The notes: a model not told the origin generated them from the letters alone. Counted from the stretch's first letter, positions 10,190 through 21,763 are shown. The stretch: DNA of 64,000 nucleotides from Myrica gale (GCA_963930655.1 OZ005607.1:10122874-10186873); one strand, 5' to 3'. Made by a program: numbers and translations.

Positions 10190-10626
10190 CGCTGGTTTCA
10201 AAGTTTGGAGCATTATAGATCAGAATTTAGGTGGTTTAACTTTTTTATCAATTTAATCCCTTAGTTTTAATTTTTTTTTTCTCAAGAGTCTCTGGAGTTA
10301 ACTCCTTATCTCAAAAAAGTCCTTCTGACTAACCACAAACGAGGCACAAACATATATTTGCTAATGAAAAATTTGTCACTACTTAGCGCCATGGGCTGAG
10401 TGAATCTAAATATCGACTACACTAATTGAAAGTGACGTGTCTTCCATTAGTCATGTAGGCATATTTCAGCAATTGCATTGCTGAAATTGGACCGAAGGAC
10501 TTTTTTAGGATAAAAATTAATCCTAAGTACTCTCAGTATAAGAATTAAAACTGAAGGATTAAATTAAAAAAAAGTTAAAATCATAGAGACTAGCGAATTT
10601 ACTACGCCCAGAATTTAATACAAATT
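10190..10626. repeat. MITE-like inverted-repeat element
   Basis: The left part (AATTTAGGTGGTTTAACTTT, AATTTAATCCCTTAGTTTTAA) matches the reverse complement of the right part (GATTTTAACTTTTTTTTAAT, TTTAATCCTTCAGTTTTAA). Arms are about 90-130 bp and diverged, and no clean target duplication is seen. It lies immediately left of the Mutator element. Confidence 0.5.
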
Positions 10627-11629
10627 GATATAGAAAATTATAAATAATCCTGATCCGGTATTACATTGATAGAAATATAATGGCTTAATTGCACCATAAG
10701 ACCCTGTGGTATGCTAGGGTTGCAAATAGGCCCCCGAGGTAACGATTTCGACAATTAGGCCCCTGAGGTTGAGTTTAAAAAAAACAAACCCTTCCGTCAA
10801 TTTTCCTTCAGATCCGTTAATGTCCATCGCTGACATGACTTTAAAATACTCATCATAAATGAACACCTATCCACTTAACAATAGTCCACCCATCATCGCC
10901 ATGTGTCTGCAACGTCAACTTATTTTCAAACAAAACAAAAAACCATACATAGCGGTCTGGGAGAGCACGAACACTGAGTTCTCAACGGAAGCGAGATTAT
11001 TGGAAAACGCCACAAACTGGACTCAGTTTTGGGCTTGAATGATCAGAGGCATTGTTGAAAACGCCAGCAACTGACTTAAGAGCTAGAGGTAAAAATATAG
11101 CGTTTGACATATAATGCTTTTTTTAAGAAAAAAAAAGACATAACACTTTTGACCATTGAAAGAAACGACGTCGTGTGTGTCATCTTCTTCCTCGAACAGT
11201 GTCTAGTTCTACACTTCAAGCGCCTGCAACCCCGATTCTCCAGCCACCCTAGACGACTCTCCACACTCTAGACCTACCAGTGAGTGTTCTAGAGTACTTT
11301 TGAAAACTGGTGGAGTAATGACGGTGTTCTCTGATGGAACAGAATAAAAAACTATGCTTTGTTTTGGAGGAACCAGAGAACGCACAAACTGCCAATACTC
11401 CTCCTCTATATATCTCCCTCTCTCTCGTACACATCATGCAGCTTCTTCATGTTACCAATGCAATGAAGGCCACCAATTGTGACTTGAAACAGCTTACAAC
11501 CCGGTTCGAAACAATCTCTCACATAGTTATAGAATGCGAGAGATGTTGCAAGATCGAGCGTTTTTCTATTGAGGGTTCTCTATACTCGAAGTAAAGGATG
11601 TTCAGATTGCATAGATTTCTCCTAGGAAG

Positions 11630-11646
11630 CCATGGCTCGATACCAC
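11630..11646 (-). other. Primer-binding-site-like word of an LTR retrotransposon
   Basis: On the minus strand this reads GTGGTATCGAGCCATGG, similar to the tRNA-Met-type site after a 5' LTR. TGTGGGAAAATTGTC adjoins it at 11646-11660 and could be an LTR edge. This suggests an LTR fragment (about 11646-12030) nested in the Mutator element. No second LTR was found. Confidence 0.35.
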
Positions 11647-12222
11647 TGTGGGAAAATTGTCAGGGAAGTTGTCATTGGACAGTCAAATCCAAGGGAGAAT
11701 TTATGCATGAATTTGACTTTGTTTTGAAGTATAAAAAAATCCAGTTACTATTAAACATGTCATGGGTGTTATTTATAAGCCAAGACACCGTTTCAATGCA
11801 CCCGTTCGAGCAGCCAAGGATATCACATAGAAGTTGTAACTCCTGGTTGACGTGGCCAACCGGAGTGATGGGATGATCACCACGTTCAGTCGAGCATGGC
11901 ACTGGTTCAGTGTCATGCAGTGTTATTCCATGCAACGAAGGGTGCATGGTTCCACACGGATAAGTACGTAAAATGCTGCCACGACAAAAGATGCATCGAT
12001 CTTTCTTGTTGCTCTTTCCGGCCAATAGACGGTAAGGAATAGTTAATTAGTAGGCTAGTAGCAATGCGAAGCAGCCGTCCAGGGAACCTCGGCTCTTGAC
12101 ATACTTTTCGAAGAGGACCACTCTCTTTTTTAGGATAAAAAATAGAGGTTTGGTTGAAGTTATTTTATAAGCCATAGGAGGTCTTGGTTAATGGGTCGCT
12201 AATGAAATGAATTGTATGATGT

Positions 12223-12561
12223 CTATAGCTTTAGGATTGTTCTCTGTACCCATTTCTGGATGTACAACCAGCGCCTGCAGACCAAAGAATTGGAAGCGTA
12301 CTGGGAGACGGGGAGCTGGGAGAAGATGTGGAGGAGGATGTGGTTGAAAAGGAGGGAGGTGGGATCGGGTGGGGACTGGTTTAGGGAAAGGGCTGTGAGG
12401 TCGTAGAAAGAGGAGCAGGAGGTAGGGCTATGAGAGAGAAGATGATTAAGGGAATCAAATCGACACTTATTCTTTCTTACGAGAATCAAAGAGAAGGTGA
12501 AACGTGTAATGTTGGAGTGCCAAACGCGGAGAGAGAGAGAGGGAGAAAGTGGAAAAGCCAC
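12223..12561 (-). pseudogene. Captured F-box gene fragment
   Basis: The minus-strand frame of 112 codons ends in an F-box core: roughly residues 68-100 read LLFNHILLHIFSQLPVSQ followed by ASNSLVCRRWLYIQ. This matches the LP.ELL..IFS.LPVS.R...SLVCRRW pattern that binds SKP1 in SCF ubiquitin ligases, as in F-box/LRR proteins. The F-box lies at the C-terminal end and no leucine-rich repeats follow, so the substrate-binding part is missing. The fragment lies wholly inside the Mutator element, next to its right terminal repeat, consistent with transduplication. The SNSLVCRRW core is intact. Whether it is transcribed is unknown. Confidence 0.6.
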
Positions 12562-12725
12562 GTCAGCGGTGAGCGTTAACGAATTTGACGGCTAATTAAA
12601 GGAGGAGTTTCTTTTTTTAAAAAACTCAACTTCAGGGGCCTAATTGTCGAAATCGTTACTTCGAGAACCTATTTGCAACCCTAGCATACCATAGAGGCCT
12701 ATGTTGCAATTAAGCCAAATATAAT

Positions 12726-13315
12726 TGTATTCTTAGCTCAGCTGTGAGTGCAGCCCATAAGCTAAATTGCCCACCAAAGTCTGAATTACAGACCCCAACT
12801 CTACGGGCCTTGAATCACAATCCAGGCCCAGTTCACTGGCAGGCTTTAAGTGCTACTGGTTTTATTTTCCCTTCAGACGATTGAAGAGGAAAATAAATAA
12901 TTAAATCCATTCCTTTTCTTCTTTTTGTAAGCTTTAATTCCAACTATAGTAATTTATAACAATTTTTTTTAAAAAAAATTCGATGCTTTTGTTTTTTTTG
13001 GTTATTTCAAAATTGTTTCTGCTATACTTGAACCTAAGTCTATGTTTGGTTTATGTCTCAAAACAGTTTTTATTTTTGTATTTTTTTAGAAGTAGTGTAA
13101 ATTCTCTTAGGATTGGTGAAAAGTTAATTAAAATTTATTGAAATTTGTAAAAAGTTATTAAGATTAATAAAAAAATATTAAAATTGATGAAAAATTATTG
13201 ATTCCGAGAAAATGTATTGAAATTGATTAAGTTACTGAGAAATTTTTGAAAACTTCCCGAGAACGGAACCAACATAGCCTAAACCTTCTCTCCCGCCCTC
13301 TCGTTCTGTGTAGCC
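12726..13315 (+). other. RPP30 upstream region
   Basis: The region lies between the Mutator element and the RPP30 start. It includes a plant housekeeping-type TGGGCC-like word (TACGGGCCTTG near 12801-12811) and AT-rich sequence, but no well-placed TATA box. A TAA at 13280-13282 closes the RPP30 frame upstream, so no in-frame ATG lies before the GTG at 13316. Confidence 0.4.
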
Positions 13316-16300
13316 GTGGGGTTCTTCGACCTCAACATACCGCACCTCGATTCCTCACTGTCGGATAAGACCGCGTTCAAAGCCAGACGAACGAAGCTCG
13401 TGATAAAGGCCATGGAGCTAGGGTACACCGGCATCGCCTACAACCGTACGATCAAGGGCGTAATGTCGGACAACGACCGTTGCGCAATCTCGCTCCTAAC
13501 TTTATCCTCGCTCCTCAAGCTTGCCCCTTATCTCTCCTCCTCTGTCGGTCTCCACCGAGAACTCCTCGGAGTTCCACGTGCCTCACCCTTCCGCCAGTAC
13601 ACACGCCTCACTGTATGCGTGGAAAGCCAATCTCAGGCCCAGGCCCTCAATTCCGGAAACCCTATTTTGAAGACCTACGACTTGGTCGCTGTGAGGGCCT
13701 TGAACCAGACCGTGTTCGACCAAGCCTGTCAGAAATTGAAGGTTTGTCGTCTTGAAGTTTTTATTGGGTTCTCAGTTTCGGTTACTTGGAAAGTTGAGGA
13801 AACGGGAAAAGAAAATTACTCGTTTGATAAAAATTTAGTCTTCTAAATTTGGATTTATACCTTTTTCTTTGCAAGGAAAACATTGTATGGTATGGGGTTA
13901 CTAGTGGGAGTATCTTTTTGTTGTCGTGTTTGAGGGCTGAGAAAGTTGAGGAATTTTGAGTATTAGAAAATGGAGCATTATGGACTAATTGGTGATTAGA
14001 AATATGTCTTCCCTTGAATAATGGTTTATTGATAATTTTTTTGAATAACTAGGTGGATATAATTGCGATTGACTTCTCAGAGAAGCTGCCTTTCCGATTG
14101 AAGCTGCCTATGGTTAAAGCTGCGATTGAGGTTTGTTCTTCAAAGCTTTCCGACTCTTTCTCTGTCTTTCTTTTTTCTTTGTTGGATTTCTGCCCTTCTT
14201 AGTCATTCCTAGGGATATTGGGAACTCTTTTGATATATTGCTTTTCAATGTATAGCGGGGAGTTTATTTTGAGATCACATATTCTGATCTTATCTCGGAT
14301 GTCCATACAAGGAGGCAAGTGATATCAAATGCTAAGGTGTGAATCGCAAAATACATCTGTCAACAATTTGATGCGACATTTGCATATCGGGCTGTTCTTA
14401 TGATTGCATTCACAACGGACCCCCTCATTAGTTCCTAATAACTCTTGTTTTTTTAATCTTTGCTGGCCTATGAGAAAAATTGGCAGCCCCACTAATTGTA
14501 ATGTATTCGTGTTATAAATCTGAATTTCTTTATCTATCCTCTGAAAGTTGACCAAGTTTTCTCATCTAATGCCATCATAAGAAAGACAAAAAATATCGAA
14601 CTTCATGTATATGAAAAGCTTACATTAGGAATGTTAATTCTTTTGTATTTCTGTTAATTTTTTTCATACATAACTTGCATGAGAATCTTAAAGCAAGATA
14701 ATTTGTGTAAAAAAAAAAGGAATAAGGCTGAAACCCTGACTATGTTACTGAAATGGTTTTGGCATGTTTTTATGAGGTGCATTAGCATGTGTAGCAAGGT
14801 ACGCTCTGTTGACTGATTTCTTGTTTCCAAGTGATTAGTGGATATGAAACTAATCATTAGGGCATATTTTCCGTAATTTTGCAGTTGCTGGTGGATTGGA
14901 CTCGAGGAAAAAATCTTATTCTGTCAAGTGCTGCCCTTTCTGTAAATGATATTAGAGGGCCGAATGATGTTGCAAATTTATCGTCATTGCTTGGGCTCTC
15001 TATGGAACGGGCTAAAGCGGCTATTTCCAAAAATTGTAGGTATGAGTACTTTTTGAAACCCTCACAGTTATTTGGAGACACAGAGCTGGATGTTTGAATA
15101 CGTCTGGAAATCTGTGCCTCAATGTTTTGCAGCACCCTTGTAGCGAAATCTTTAAGGAAAAAACAATTTTACAAGGAGACCATCAGAGTTGAAGTAATAT
15201 CAGCAGGTGGACAATTAGACTCCACCAAATCTTTGTCTGGTGATTGGTTAAAATGGGATCCCATCTCTAGTGGTGAAGGTGATTTGCTATTGGAGGACAT
15301 GGCAAAGTCTTTTTCTGCCTCCAGTGAAGCATCAAAAACGGTGAAAGCTATTGATTTCACTTCAGTTATTGATAGCATGCCATCACTTGGTTTTCAAGTC
15401 AAGGCTTTGATTTCTCAAACTGAGGCTGTGCCCCAACCTCCAGATGATGGAAAAACCCTTTTGGCTGCTGCTGAAGTAGTTGAGGTACCTACCGCAGCCG
15501 GTGGCCAGCCTGAGCAGCTTGATAGACTTGATATTGTTCTGCGACCAGATCAAACTTCATTAGATGATTCTCAATCACATCAGTCCTCTGGCTTTGTAAA
15601 TTCCGGAAATTTATATTCAGCAAGTGATACCAAAAGAACTTTCACCAAGTCTGAGGAAATTAGAACTCCTACAACGACCTCCAAAGTAGAAGAAGAGACT
15701 AAAAGTGGATCAGATGTGAATCTGTTTTGTAATGTCGCAGAAAAGTGTGATTTGGAATTACAAAAATGTGTATGTAGTCGTGAATCACATATTGTTCCAG
15801 CAAATGAAGATGTAACATTTGCTGCATCAACTACGGGCATGGAATTAGCTGCTTCCTGTGATGCTGTTTCTAAAAGAGAACTTCTGATGCTGCTTGAGGA
15901 TGTTGGCCTTGTTCCTACGAATGAGGATTCTAAGAGTACAAATAAATCTGAAGTAGTGTTGGGTTTTGCTATGGAGGGAGTGTCCATGGAGGTAGATACA
16001 CAAAATCAAGATGATAGATATTTGGCCTTTAATGGTGCAGCTCCACATGAGCCTTTTGAAGACAGAGAACAATTTCAGGAACCGGGGAAGGATGTGGCTC
16101 TACTTGCTGATCACCTTCCAATTCAAGAGTCTTATTTTGAAAAGATGATTATAAGTGATTCCTCGGCCACAAACCATGAGCTGGTAGTGGGTGCAATGGA
16201 CAAACAAAGGCATAGTGAAGCTGATACTGAATCTCAAAATCTAACCTTGGTTCAGTGTATATCAGGTAACACGTCCTATTAGTGTGTGGTAATTCTTAGC

Positions 16301-16967
16301 ATAGCAACCATATTCATAATCAGTTTACTGCATAGGGTCCTACTCCTTCATTGTTGCCCTTTCCCCCTTCTCTTCTTCCCCCCCTTCCGCCCTCCCCATC
16401 TTGAAAATTTATTGGCTACAGTTACTACTGTGAATTTTTGGCTTGACAAATTTTGAAAGCAATTTTACTGAAGATTTTCATCGCTTTAATTGCTGTTAGA
16501 TCGATTCATTTTATGCCGCCCTATGCTTTGTGTAATTTAGCTTTTAATTCTATCAACTTTGAAGCTTGAGTTAGGCTGTCTAAGTCGCAAGTAGATCTCA
16601 TTTCTTAAGAATTACTTTTGATGTAGACTTTCTCATCATAATTTCTTGACTTTTGTTATTGAATGCTCAAAGTGTAGCTAGTCTGACTCTCCCTCTATAT
16701 TTCCTTCTTAGCTTTTGAAAATTTAGGTCGCCAATTCTGTTTTGCTTTCGTTTCTTTTGTTTTGGGGGGTCAATCAAGCTCTTTGATATACCACTGAGTT
16801 ACTCTTTTCTGAATACAGGGAGATCAAGACCAAGACCAAGACCAAGACCAAAACCAAGAGGGACAGCATCTCATCGAGCTGTTTTATTTCCTCTCAAGCA
16901 TCTCTTGAATCCCACACCTTTCAAGAAAAGAAGTAAGAAAAGGAAAATCGGGGTTAAGATGCTGTAG
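13316..16967 (+). CDS. RPP30: RNase P/MRP protein subunit p30 (RPP30)
   Basis: RPP30 is a protein subunit of nuclear RNase P (tRNA 5' maturation) and RNase MRP (rRNA processing). The Arabidopsis counterpart is GAF1, needed for gametophyte development. Exons by splice signals and frame: 13316-13741, 14053-14130, 14256-14336, 14885-15039, 15133-16265, 16819-16967; they join in frame to about 673 residues. Residues 1 to about 265 form the p30 TIM-barrel-like domain: GFFDLNIPHLDSSLSDK at the N-terminus, MELGYTGIAYNRTIKG, YDLVAVRALNQ, VDIIAIDFSEKLPFRLK, GVYFEITYSDLI, then LLVDWTRGKNLILSSAA. The C-terminal part is acidic and serine-rich, ending in an RPRPRPRPKPRG repeat and a basic KKRSKKRK tail that looks like a nuclear signal. 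Oddity: the expected initiator ATG before GFFDLN is GTG, in good context (purine at -3, G at +4); the next in-frame ATG is at residue 33. Confidence 0.9.
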
Positions 16968-17100
16968 GTGTGCAACTATTTTTTTAATTAATTAATTTTG
17001 ATGATAATATTTAAAATCGTTTGGTGTTGAATAGGACTATTTTCATAGCCGTGTCATTTGTTACCATTCAGGCTGAATGCTGGAAAGATTTTGTCTAGTC

Positions 17101-17126
<26 letters not shown>

Positions 17127-17131
<5 letters not shown>

Positions 17132-17640
17132 AAGTAGAAGTCTTAAATCTGTCTGCCATTGCTATAGAAGAGATCAAAGTTGGTTTATTTCGAATAAAAA
17201 GAAACCATTTACAATTAGCTCTATTTCAAATAAAAAGAGATTTCACTTAATATTGTAATTAGAGATTCAACTGCTTTTAGGCATATATCTTACATGTCAG
17301 ACGTATATTCATAAGCATCATATACACCATCGAATTTGTGTATCAAGTAAGAATGAGGAGAAGATGGCAAGCCGTTGATGAAATAGGCAGCCATTAATCC
17401 TCTCAGGAACTCAGTAAGGAAGAGATGCCACGGAGAGGAGCAAATCCAAGCTCCACAAATGAAGCCACTCTTTTTAAGCTCGAATATTTAAAAAACTCTC
17501 TTTTAAGCCATGTAAAGAAAGCTCACACGAGCTTGACTAGGCGTGCTTTTCGATGATAGCAAACTACATATGTAGAGGCATTTGTAGCATGCCTATGTTT
17601 CGTATTTCATAATTGTTATATCTTAGTGTAATGCACCAAT
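17127..17640. other. Gene-free RPP30 3' flank
   Basis: No coding sequence seen. The segment carries the pre-insertion site CTCTTTTAAG discussed for the CACTA element. Short open frames in the area are chance. Confidence 0.4.
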
Positions 17641-18095
17641 GGAAACAAAATCAAATAGCAACGTTGGGATGCTTAACGGGACCAAAGGCCCAACGACATA
17701 GCAGACTGAGTGTTATGACTCCACCGGCTATAAATAAAGGAACAGTGGCCTGCAGTTGATACATCTGTAGCCCAAAGTCCGTATAATGACTGAAGTGGGC
17801 TACTTTTTCTTTCGGCCTTGTTTTTATTGGTGGCTGTGGGAGGGGAAACAAGCAGACTGAAGTTTCCCAGTGGCCCAGCGCAATGGTTCTCTGTTGGCTG
17901 CACAGTCGAGTCGAGTTGCCAATCCCAGTTCATGAGGAGGCAAGTCCATTGGCCGTATTGTTGGAAGAAATCAAAGGACTCAAAGTTCGAGCGCATACTT
18001 CATCTGTGCTTTATATTTCCCTCATCTAATGATTTGGGCTCGTTTTCGATCAAATGAATATCTCCTGACCCCGACTCTATACGCCAATGACTTCT
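17636..18095 (+). repeat. Dispersed module with conserved TATA word, copy A
   Basis: About 450 bp is shared with 22722-23215 and 47127-47668, plus a degenerate piece at about 46340-46425. All three main copies keep GCATAAATAAAGGAACAG or CTATAAATAAAGGAACAG, then GTTGATACATCTGTAGCCC, then GTTTCCCAGTGGCCC and CCGTATTGTTGGAAGAAAT. A GGCCCA word (TGGGCC in reverse) lies upstream of the TATA. This arrangement looks like the 5' end of a gene, but frames differ between copies and I recognise no product. Confidence 0.55.
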
Positions 18096-18670
18096 TGGTT
18101 TTTTATGGAAAATGGGGCTCAATGTAGGCTGTGGAAAGGTTGGGAATTAACGACAACTAAAGAAAAAGAATAAGGAATAAATATTGTTGCATCCAGATCC
18201 ATCACAACATCCAATGAGCTAAGAACCCGAGGGAACTAGACTTGAAGTCCAACACCTGAGGGGAACGAAAAGGTCCAATGTCTTCTCTTTTCCTCCTGCA
18301 AGTAAAATAACACATTAGGTCAGAGTCCTCCTTGTAGGGAGAGTTCTCCGATGTTATTGTTAGTCCACATTGCCTTTTCTCCCTTTTTTGTTTATAGTAA
18401 AAAAAATAAAGAGAAAGAATACTTCACGGATCTCCATTCAGTCTTGTTCCCCCTCTTTATATATATCCTTCCTTCCTCTCATCTAGACCGAGCCATGCAG
18501 GTCTTAATACATTATTCCTATTTTACCCGTCATTTCTTCTATTGGCTCGGGAAAAGGCGGTTCGTCTTCATGTATTAAATGAACATATTTTATTCTTTAT
18601 AACATCAACTTTGTCAGGTAGGCTTGACTTTTCATACTCGATGTGATCTATATTTATGAGGTTTGTTTGA

Positions 18671-18989
18671 TTTGATCACAGAGTCCATTCCTCAATGATA
18701 AGAATTTTGTTTGTATTAGGGTGGGCTTTAAATTCTTTTTGGGATAAATAAATTGTGCCCTCTTGTCCTTGGGGTCATTTACACTTTGCACCCTGATATT
18801 TTATTTTTGATACATTAGACCCATTATCTTCCACATTTTTGCAATGTGGACCCCGTACCTAATTTGCTTTTTAAATTGATAGATTTCGTCAACACATGCA
18901 CCGGTCGACTGCTACGGGTTAGTTCAGTAGAATGGGTTAAAATTTATTAATTGACGTGACCTTATTTTCAGCCCTTGGATCTTGTAAAC
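18671..18989. other. AT-rich repeat debris
   Basis: Contains CATTTACACTTTGCACCC and GCAATGTGGACCCCGTACC facing words typical of a decayed MITE. No gene. Confidence 0.35.
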
Positions 18990-19530
18990 TTAATCCTAAT
19001 CGTCCATCAGCAGCCTCAGCACCATAAGCCCTCAGCAACACAACCGAACCCCTCCGACACACTAATCCCAAATTTCATAGGATTTGCTGAAGGTAGTACC
19101 CACATTGCGCCGGACCCCGCTGAGTTAGATTTATGTGCTCCTCAAAGTGTTTATTTTTACGATAAGCTGGGAGTAGGAGCAAGTGCTTCTGATAAGCTAT
19201 GAGCTTGGCTACTAGATCCGGTAGCTCACTTACGAGAATTTATCCCGGCTGACCTCTTGTCAGACCCACCTCATCCTGAAAGTATTCTCCCAACATCTGC
19301 TTATTCGTTTGCAAAGGTTCGGAGGTTATTTAAGTTATATTGATCTCATTTTTTTTTCACATGTTCTTCTACTAGACTGCCGTGGCTCTGTATCAAACTA
19401 TGAAGTATTTTTATAGCAAATAACGAGATTTGGCTAAATTCCAATTACGTATGTCAGAGGAGCAGGAGAAGACAAAAAAAACTTAAGAAAGAGGTTGAAA
19501 GCCTCAAATCCCTCGTTCCCGAGCGTTCTC
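18990..19530 (+). pseudogene. Broken coiled-coil gene fragment, family unknown
   Basis: A coding-like stretch reads DPAELDLCAPQSVYFYDKLG and then, past an in-frame stop near 19199, AWLLDPVAHLREFIPADLLS and PTSAYSFAK. A plausible intron (GTTCGG at about 19318 to CTACTAG at 19376) leads to AVALYQTMKYFYSK, a stop, RDLAKFQLRMSEEQEKTKK and, after a frameshift, KKEVESLKSLV. The last part is a charged coiled coil. Several stops and a frameshift show it is dead. It ends within about 15 bp of the start of segmental copy B. I do not recognise the family; a transposon-related or host origin are both possible. Confidence 0.4.
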
Positions 19531-19550
19531 ATGGACTTTACTGAATACAT

Positions 19551-19695
19551 GGAGATCAAGACCAAGACCAAGACCAAAGCCAAGAGGGACAGCATCTCAT
19601 CGAGCTGTGTTATTTCCTCTCAAGCATCTCTTGAATCCCATACCTTTCAAGAAAAGAAGTAAGAAAAGGAAAATCGGGGGTTAAGATGCTGTAGG
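19551..19695 (+). pseudogene. Duplicated RPP30 exon 6, inactivated
   Basis: It is nearly identical to 16819-16967. Three changes disable it. The acceptor CAG/GG of the parent is CAT/GG here. One AGACCA unit of the Arg-Pro repeat is missing. An extra G in the run near 19676-19680 shifts the frame to a TAA at 19682-19684. No other RPP30 exon is present upstream. Confidence 0.85.
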
Positions 19696-19826
19696 TGTGC
19701 AACTATTGTTTTAATTAATTAATTTTGATGGTAATATTTAAAATCGTTGGGTGTTGAATAGGACTATTTCATAGCCGTGTCATTTGTTACCATTCAGGCT
19801 GAATGCTGGAAATTTTTTGTCTAGTC

Positions 19827-19866
<40 letters not shown>

Positions 19867-20193
19867 AAATAGAAGTCTTTTAAATCTGTCTGCCGTTGCT
19901 ATAGAAGAGATCAAAGTTGGTTTATTTCGAATAAAAAGAGATTTCACTTAATATTGTAATTAGAGATTCAACGGCTTTTAGGCATATTTCATATTTGATG
20001 AAGTATCCTATGCACAATCGAATTCGTGTATCAGGTAAGAGTGAGGAGAAGATGGCAAGCCGTTGATGAACTAGGTAGCCATTAATCCTCCCAGTAACTC
20101 AGTAAGGAAGAGATGCCACGGAGAGAAGAGCAAGTCCAGACTCCACAAATGAAGCCACGCTTTTTAAGCTCGAATATTTAAAAACTCCATTTT

Positions 20194-20214
20194 CACTATA
20201 AGAAATATTGTTTT
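20194..20214 (+). repeat. Extra CACTA terminal fragment left of the element
   Basis: CACTATAAGAAATATTGTTTT here repeats the true left end at 20242 (CACTACAAGAAATATTGTTTT). With its preceding flank GCTCGAATATTTAAAAA it makes a 48-bp tandem duplication that spans the insertion junction. Confidence 0.75.
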
Positions 20215-20425
20215 GCTCGAATATTTAAAAAACTCTCTTTTCACTACAAGAAATATTGTTTTAGATGACAAAATTTTGGGTGTAAAACCAAATTTTGTCA
20301 TCTAAAGTGAACTTTTCATGACAAAATATTAATTTAGTCACCTAAAATCATCCAGGAACGCCAAAATCGTTTGAGACGTGTTTTTGGTGTGAGGTTTAGG
20401 CTGTTCAGTACGGTCTGATGGATCT

Positions 20426-21105
20426 AAGGGTGAGCACCAGATGGAACGGAACCAGAATTATGATTTTCATTCCGGTTCCATTCCGGAATACATCGGAATT
20501 GCCGGAAACGAAACCAGAAATTTCGGTTCCTTATTTGGGCCTAAAAGGGCCAGATTTTGTATGGGCTCATAATCAATTATGCAAAAAACTTACAATAAAC
20601 AAACAATTAATCATACAAATAAGTAAACAATTAAACAACTAAACAAGAAAAAAGATGAACTCTAAACAAGCAAACAAATCATCCAAACTCAAAAAGGTGA
20701 ACTCTTAAATTAAAATTAGTTCTTTGATTTTTTTTTTTAAATAAAAGATAAAGATTAAAGGACATCCAAAATTCCAAATTCAAGAATCAAAATCCCAAGC
20801 TTCCTAATTCATCAAACATTCCGAGCTTCTCCAATGCTCAATCTCTAAAAAAGAAAAAAAAAGAAAATAAGACATTTATAAGAGAATATTAAGAAAATCA
20901 AGTAATCAATTAACAAAAAAAATATTTATGAGAGAAATACTAAGACAACCAACCAAATAAAAAGTCAAACTATCCAAATACTATGAAACCCAAATAAAAA
21001 TATCTTAAAAAAAAATATATTTTTCGAAACCGAAATTTTCCTAAAATAGGATCTAGTTCTGGTTTCGGTATTGGCCGGAACTGGTGCTAGAACACTGGTA
21101 CCGGA
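20426..21105. mobile_element. hAT-like insertion nested in the CACTA element
   Basis: In the related element at 48.8-52 kb the transposase sequence is continuous across this point. Here it is interrupted by about 680 bp starting AAGGGTGAGCACCAG, rich in GGAACCGGAAC/CGGTTCC words near both edges. That is the look of an hAT terminal region. The right border (near CTGGTGCTAGAACACTGG, about 21079-21096) is uncertain. Confidence 0.45.
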
Positions 21106-21478
21106 ACCGGTACCAGAAATTCCGCCGGATTTGGAGGAGGCCAGATTACAAATTGAAGAGATGAGAGCTAGACTGTTGAAATATGAAGCGCTTCTGGTCA
21201 AGCGGTCAAATATGGAGCAGACGATGCGAGAACATTTGCAGATGATGGAGGAGCAACAACAGAAGAAAGACGAAGAGCTGATGAAGATGAAGATGATGAC
21301 GGAGCAGTAAAAGAAAAAAAGATAAAGAGCACCAGAAGATGATGCAGGAGCAGCGAAGGAACCTAGTGGAACAACAAGAACAGATGATGCAACTAATGAC
21401 GGACCAGATGCGTGAGCCGCTAATGGAGCAGATCAAACAGATGCAATCTAGTTCGATAGCCAAACGAAAATTTTGGTA
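21105..21478 (+). pseudogene. Ptta/En/Spm transposase C-terminal coiled coil
   Basis: The frame reads LEEARLQIEEMRARLLKYEA, then KRSNMEQTMREHLQMMEE, a stop at 21308-21310, and further QMMQEQ-type heptads, ending IAKRKFW. It aligns along its length with the minus-strand product at 49625-49990. The catalytic part is missing, and one in-frame stop interrupts it. Confidence 0.7.
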
Positions 21479-21763
21479 GATTTATGTATTTTTATTACTT
21501 TGTCTGTACTTATCGATTATGAATTTTATTTTATTTAATTTTAATAACGATTGCATATTTGTAGATATTTTATTATATTATGAGCAATGAATATCTTTCT
21601 ATTTATATTATTTCTAAATTATTTTTAAAATTTTAATTTAATTTATTAAAATATATAGAAAACCATTCGAACGGTAAAAAAATATTGTTAGCAAGATTCT
21701 TTTTCATTGATAATGTGCACACGCATAACTATCAGTCTGCACACTTTGCTTTACATTATACCC

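Larger units (their letters stand above)
10682..12716. mobile_element. Pack-MULE (Mutator-like element, 2,035 bp)
   Basis: The ends are long inverted repeats of about 165 bp, starting GGCTTAATTGCA on both sides and sharing CTAGGGTTGCAAATAGG and AACGATTTCGACAATTAGG. A perfect 9-bp target duplication AAATATAAT flanks it (10673-10681 and 12717-12725), which is diagnostic of the Mutator superfamily. No transposase is present. The interior carries an F-box gene fragment reading inward from the right end and, at 11630-11646, a retrotransposon primer-binding-site-like word. It is therefore non-autonomous and has captured host sequence. It sits about 590 bp upstream of RPP30. Confidence 0.9.
16809..18670 (+). 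repeat. Segmental duplication, copy A (RPP30 last exon and flank)
   Basis: This segment begins at the splice acceptor of RPP30 exon 6 and runs about 1.85 kb downstream. It recurs in order at 19541-23790, with insertions. Shared landmarks are the exon 6 sequence, a TA microsatellite (17099-17128 here), TCACACGAGCTTGACTAGGC, CTATAAATAAAGGAACAG and GGGGAACGAAAAGG. This copy keeps the empty target of the CACTA element found in copy B: CTCTTTTAAGCCATG at about 17500-17514. Confidence 0.85.

Noticed and set aside
11672-12025. 117-codon minus-strand ORF inside the Pack-MULE
   Set aside because: It overlaps the putative LTR fragment and shows no protein family pattern.
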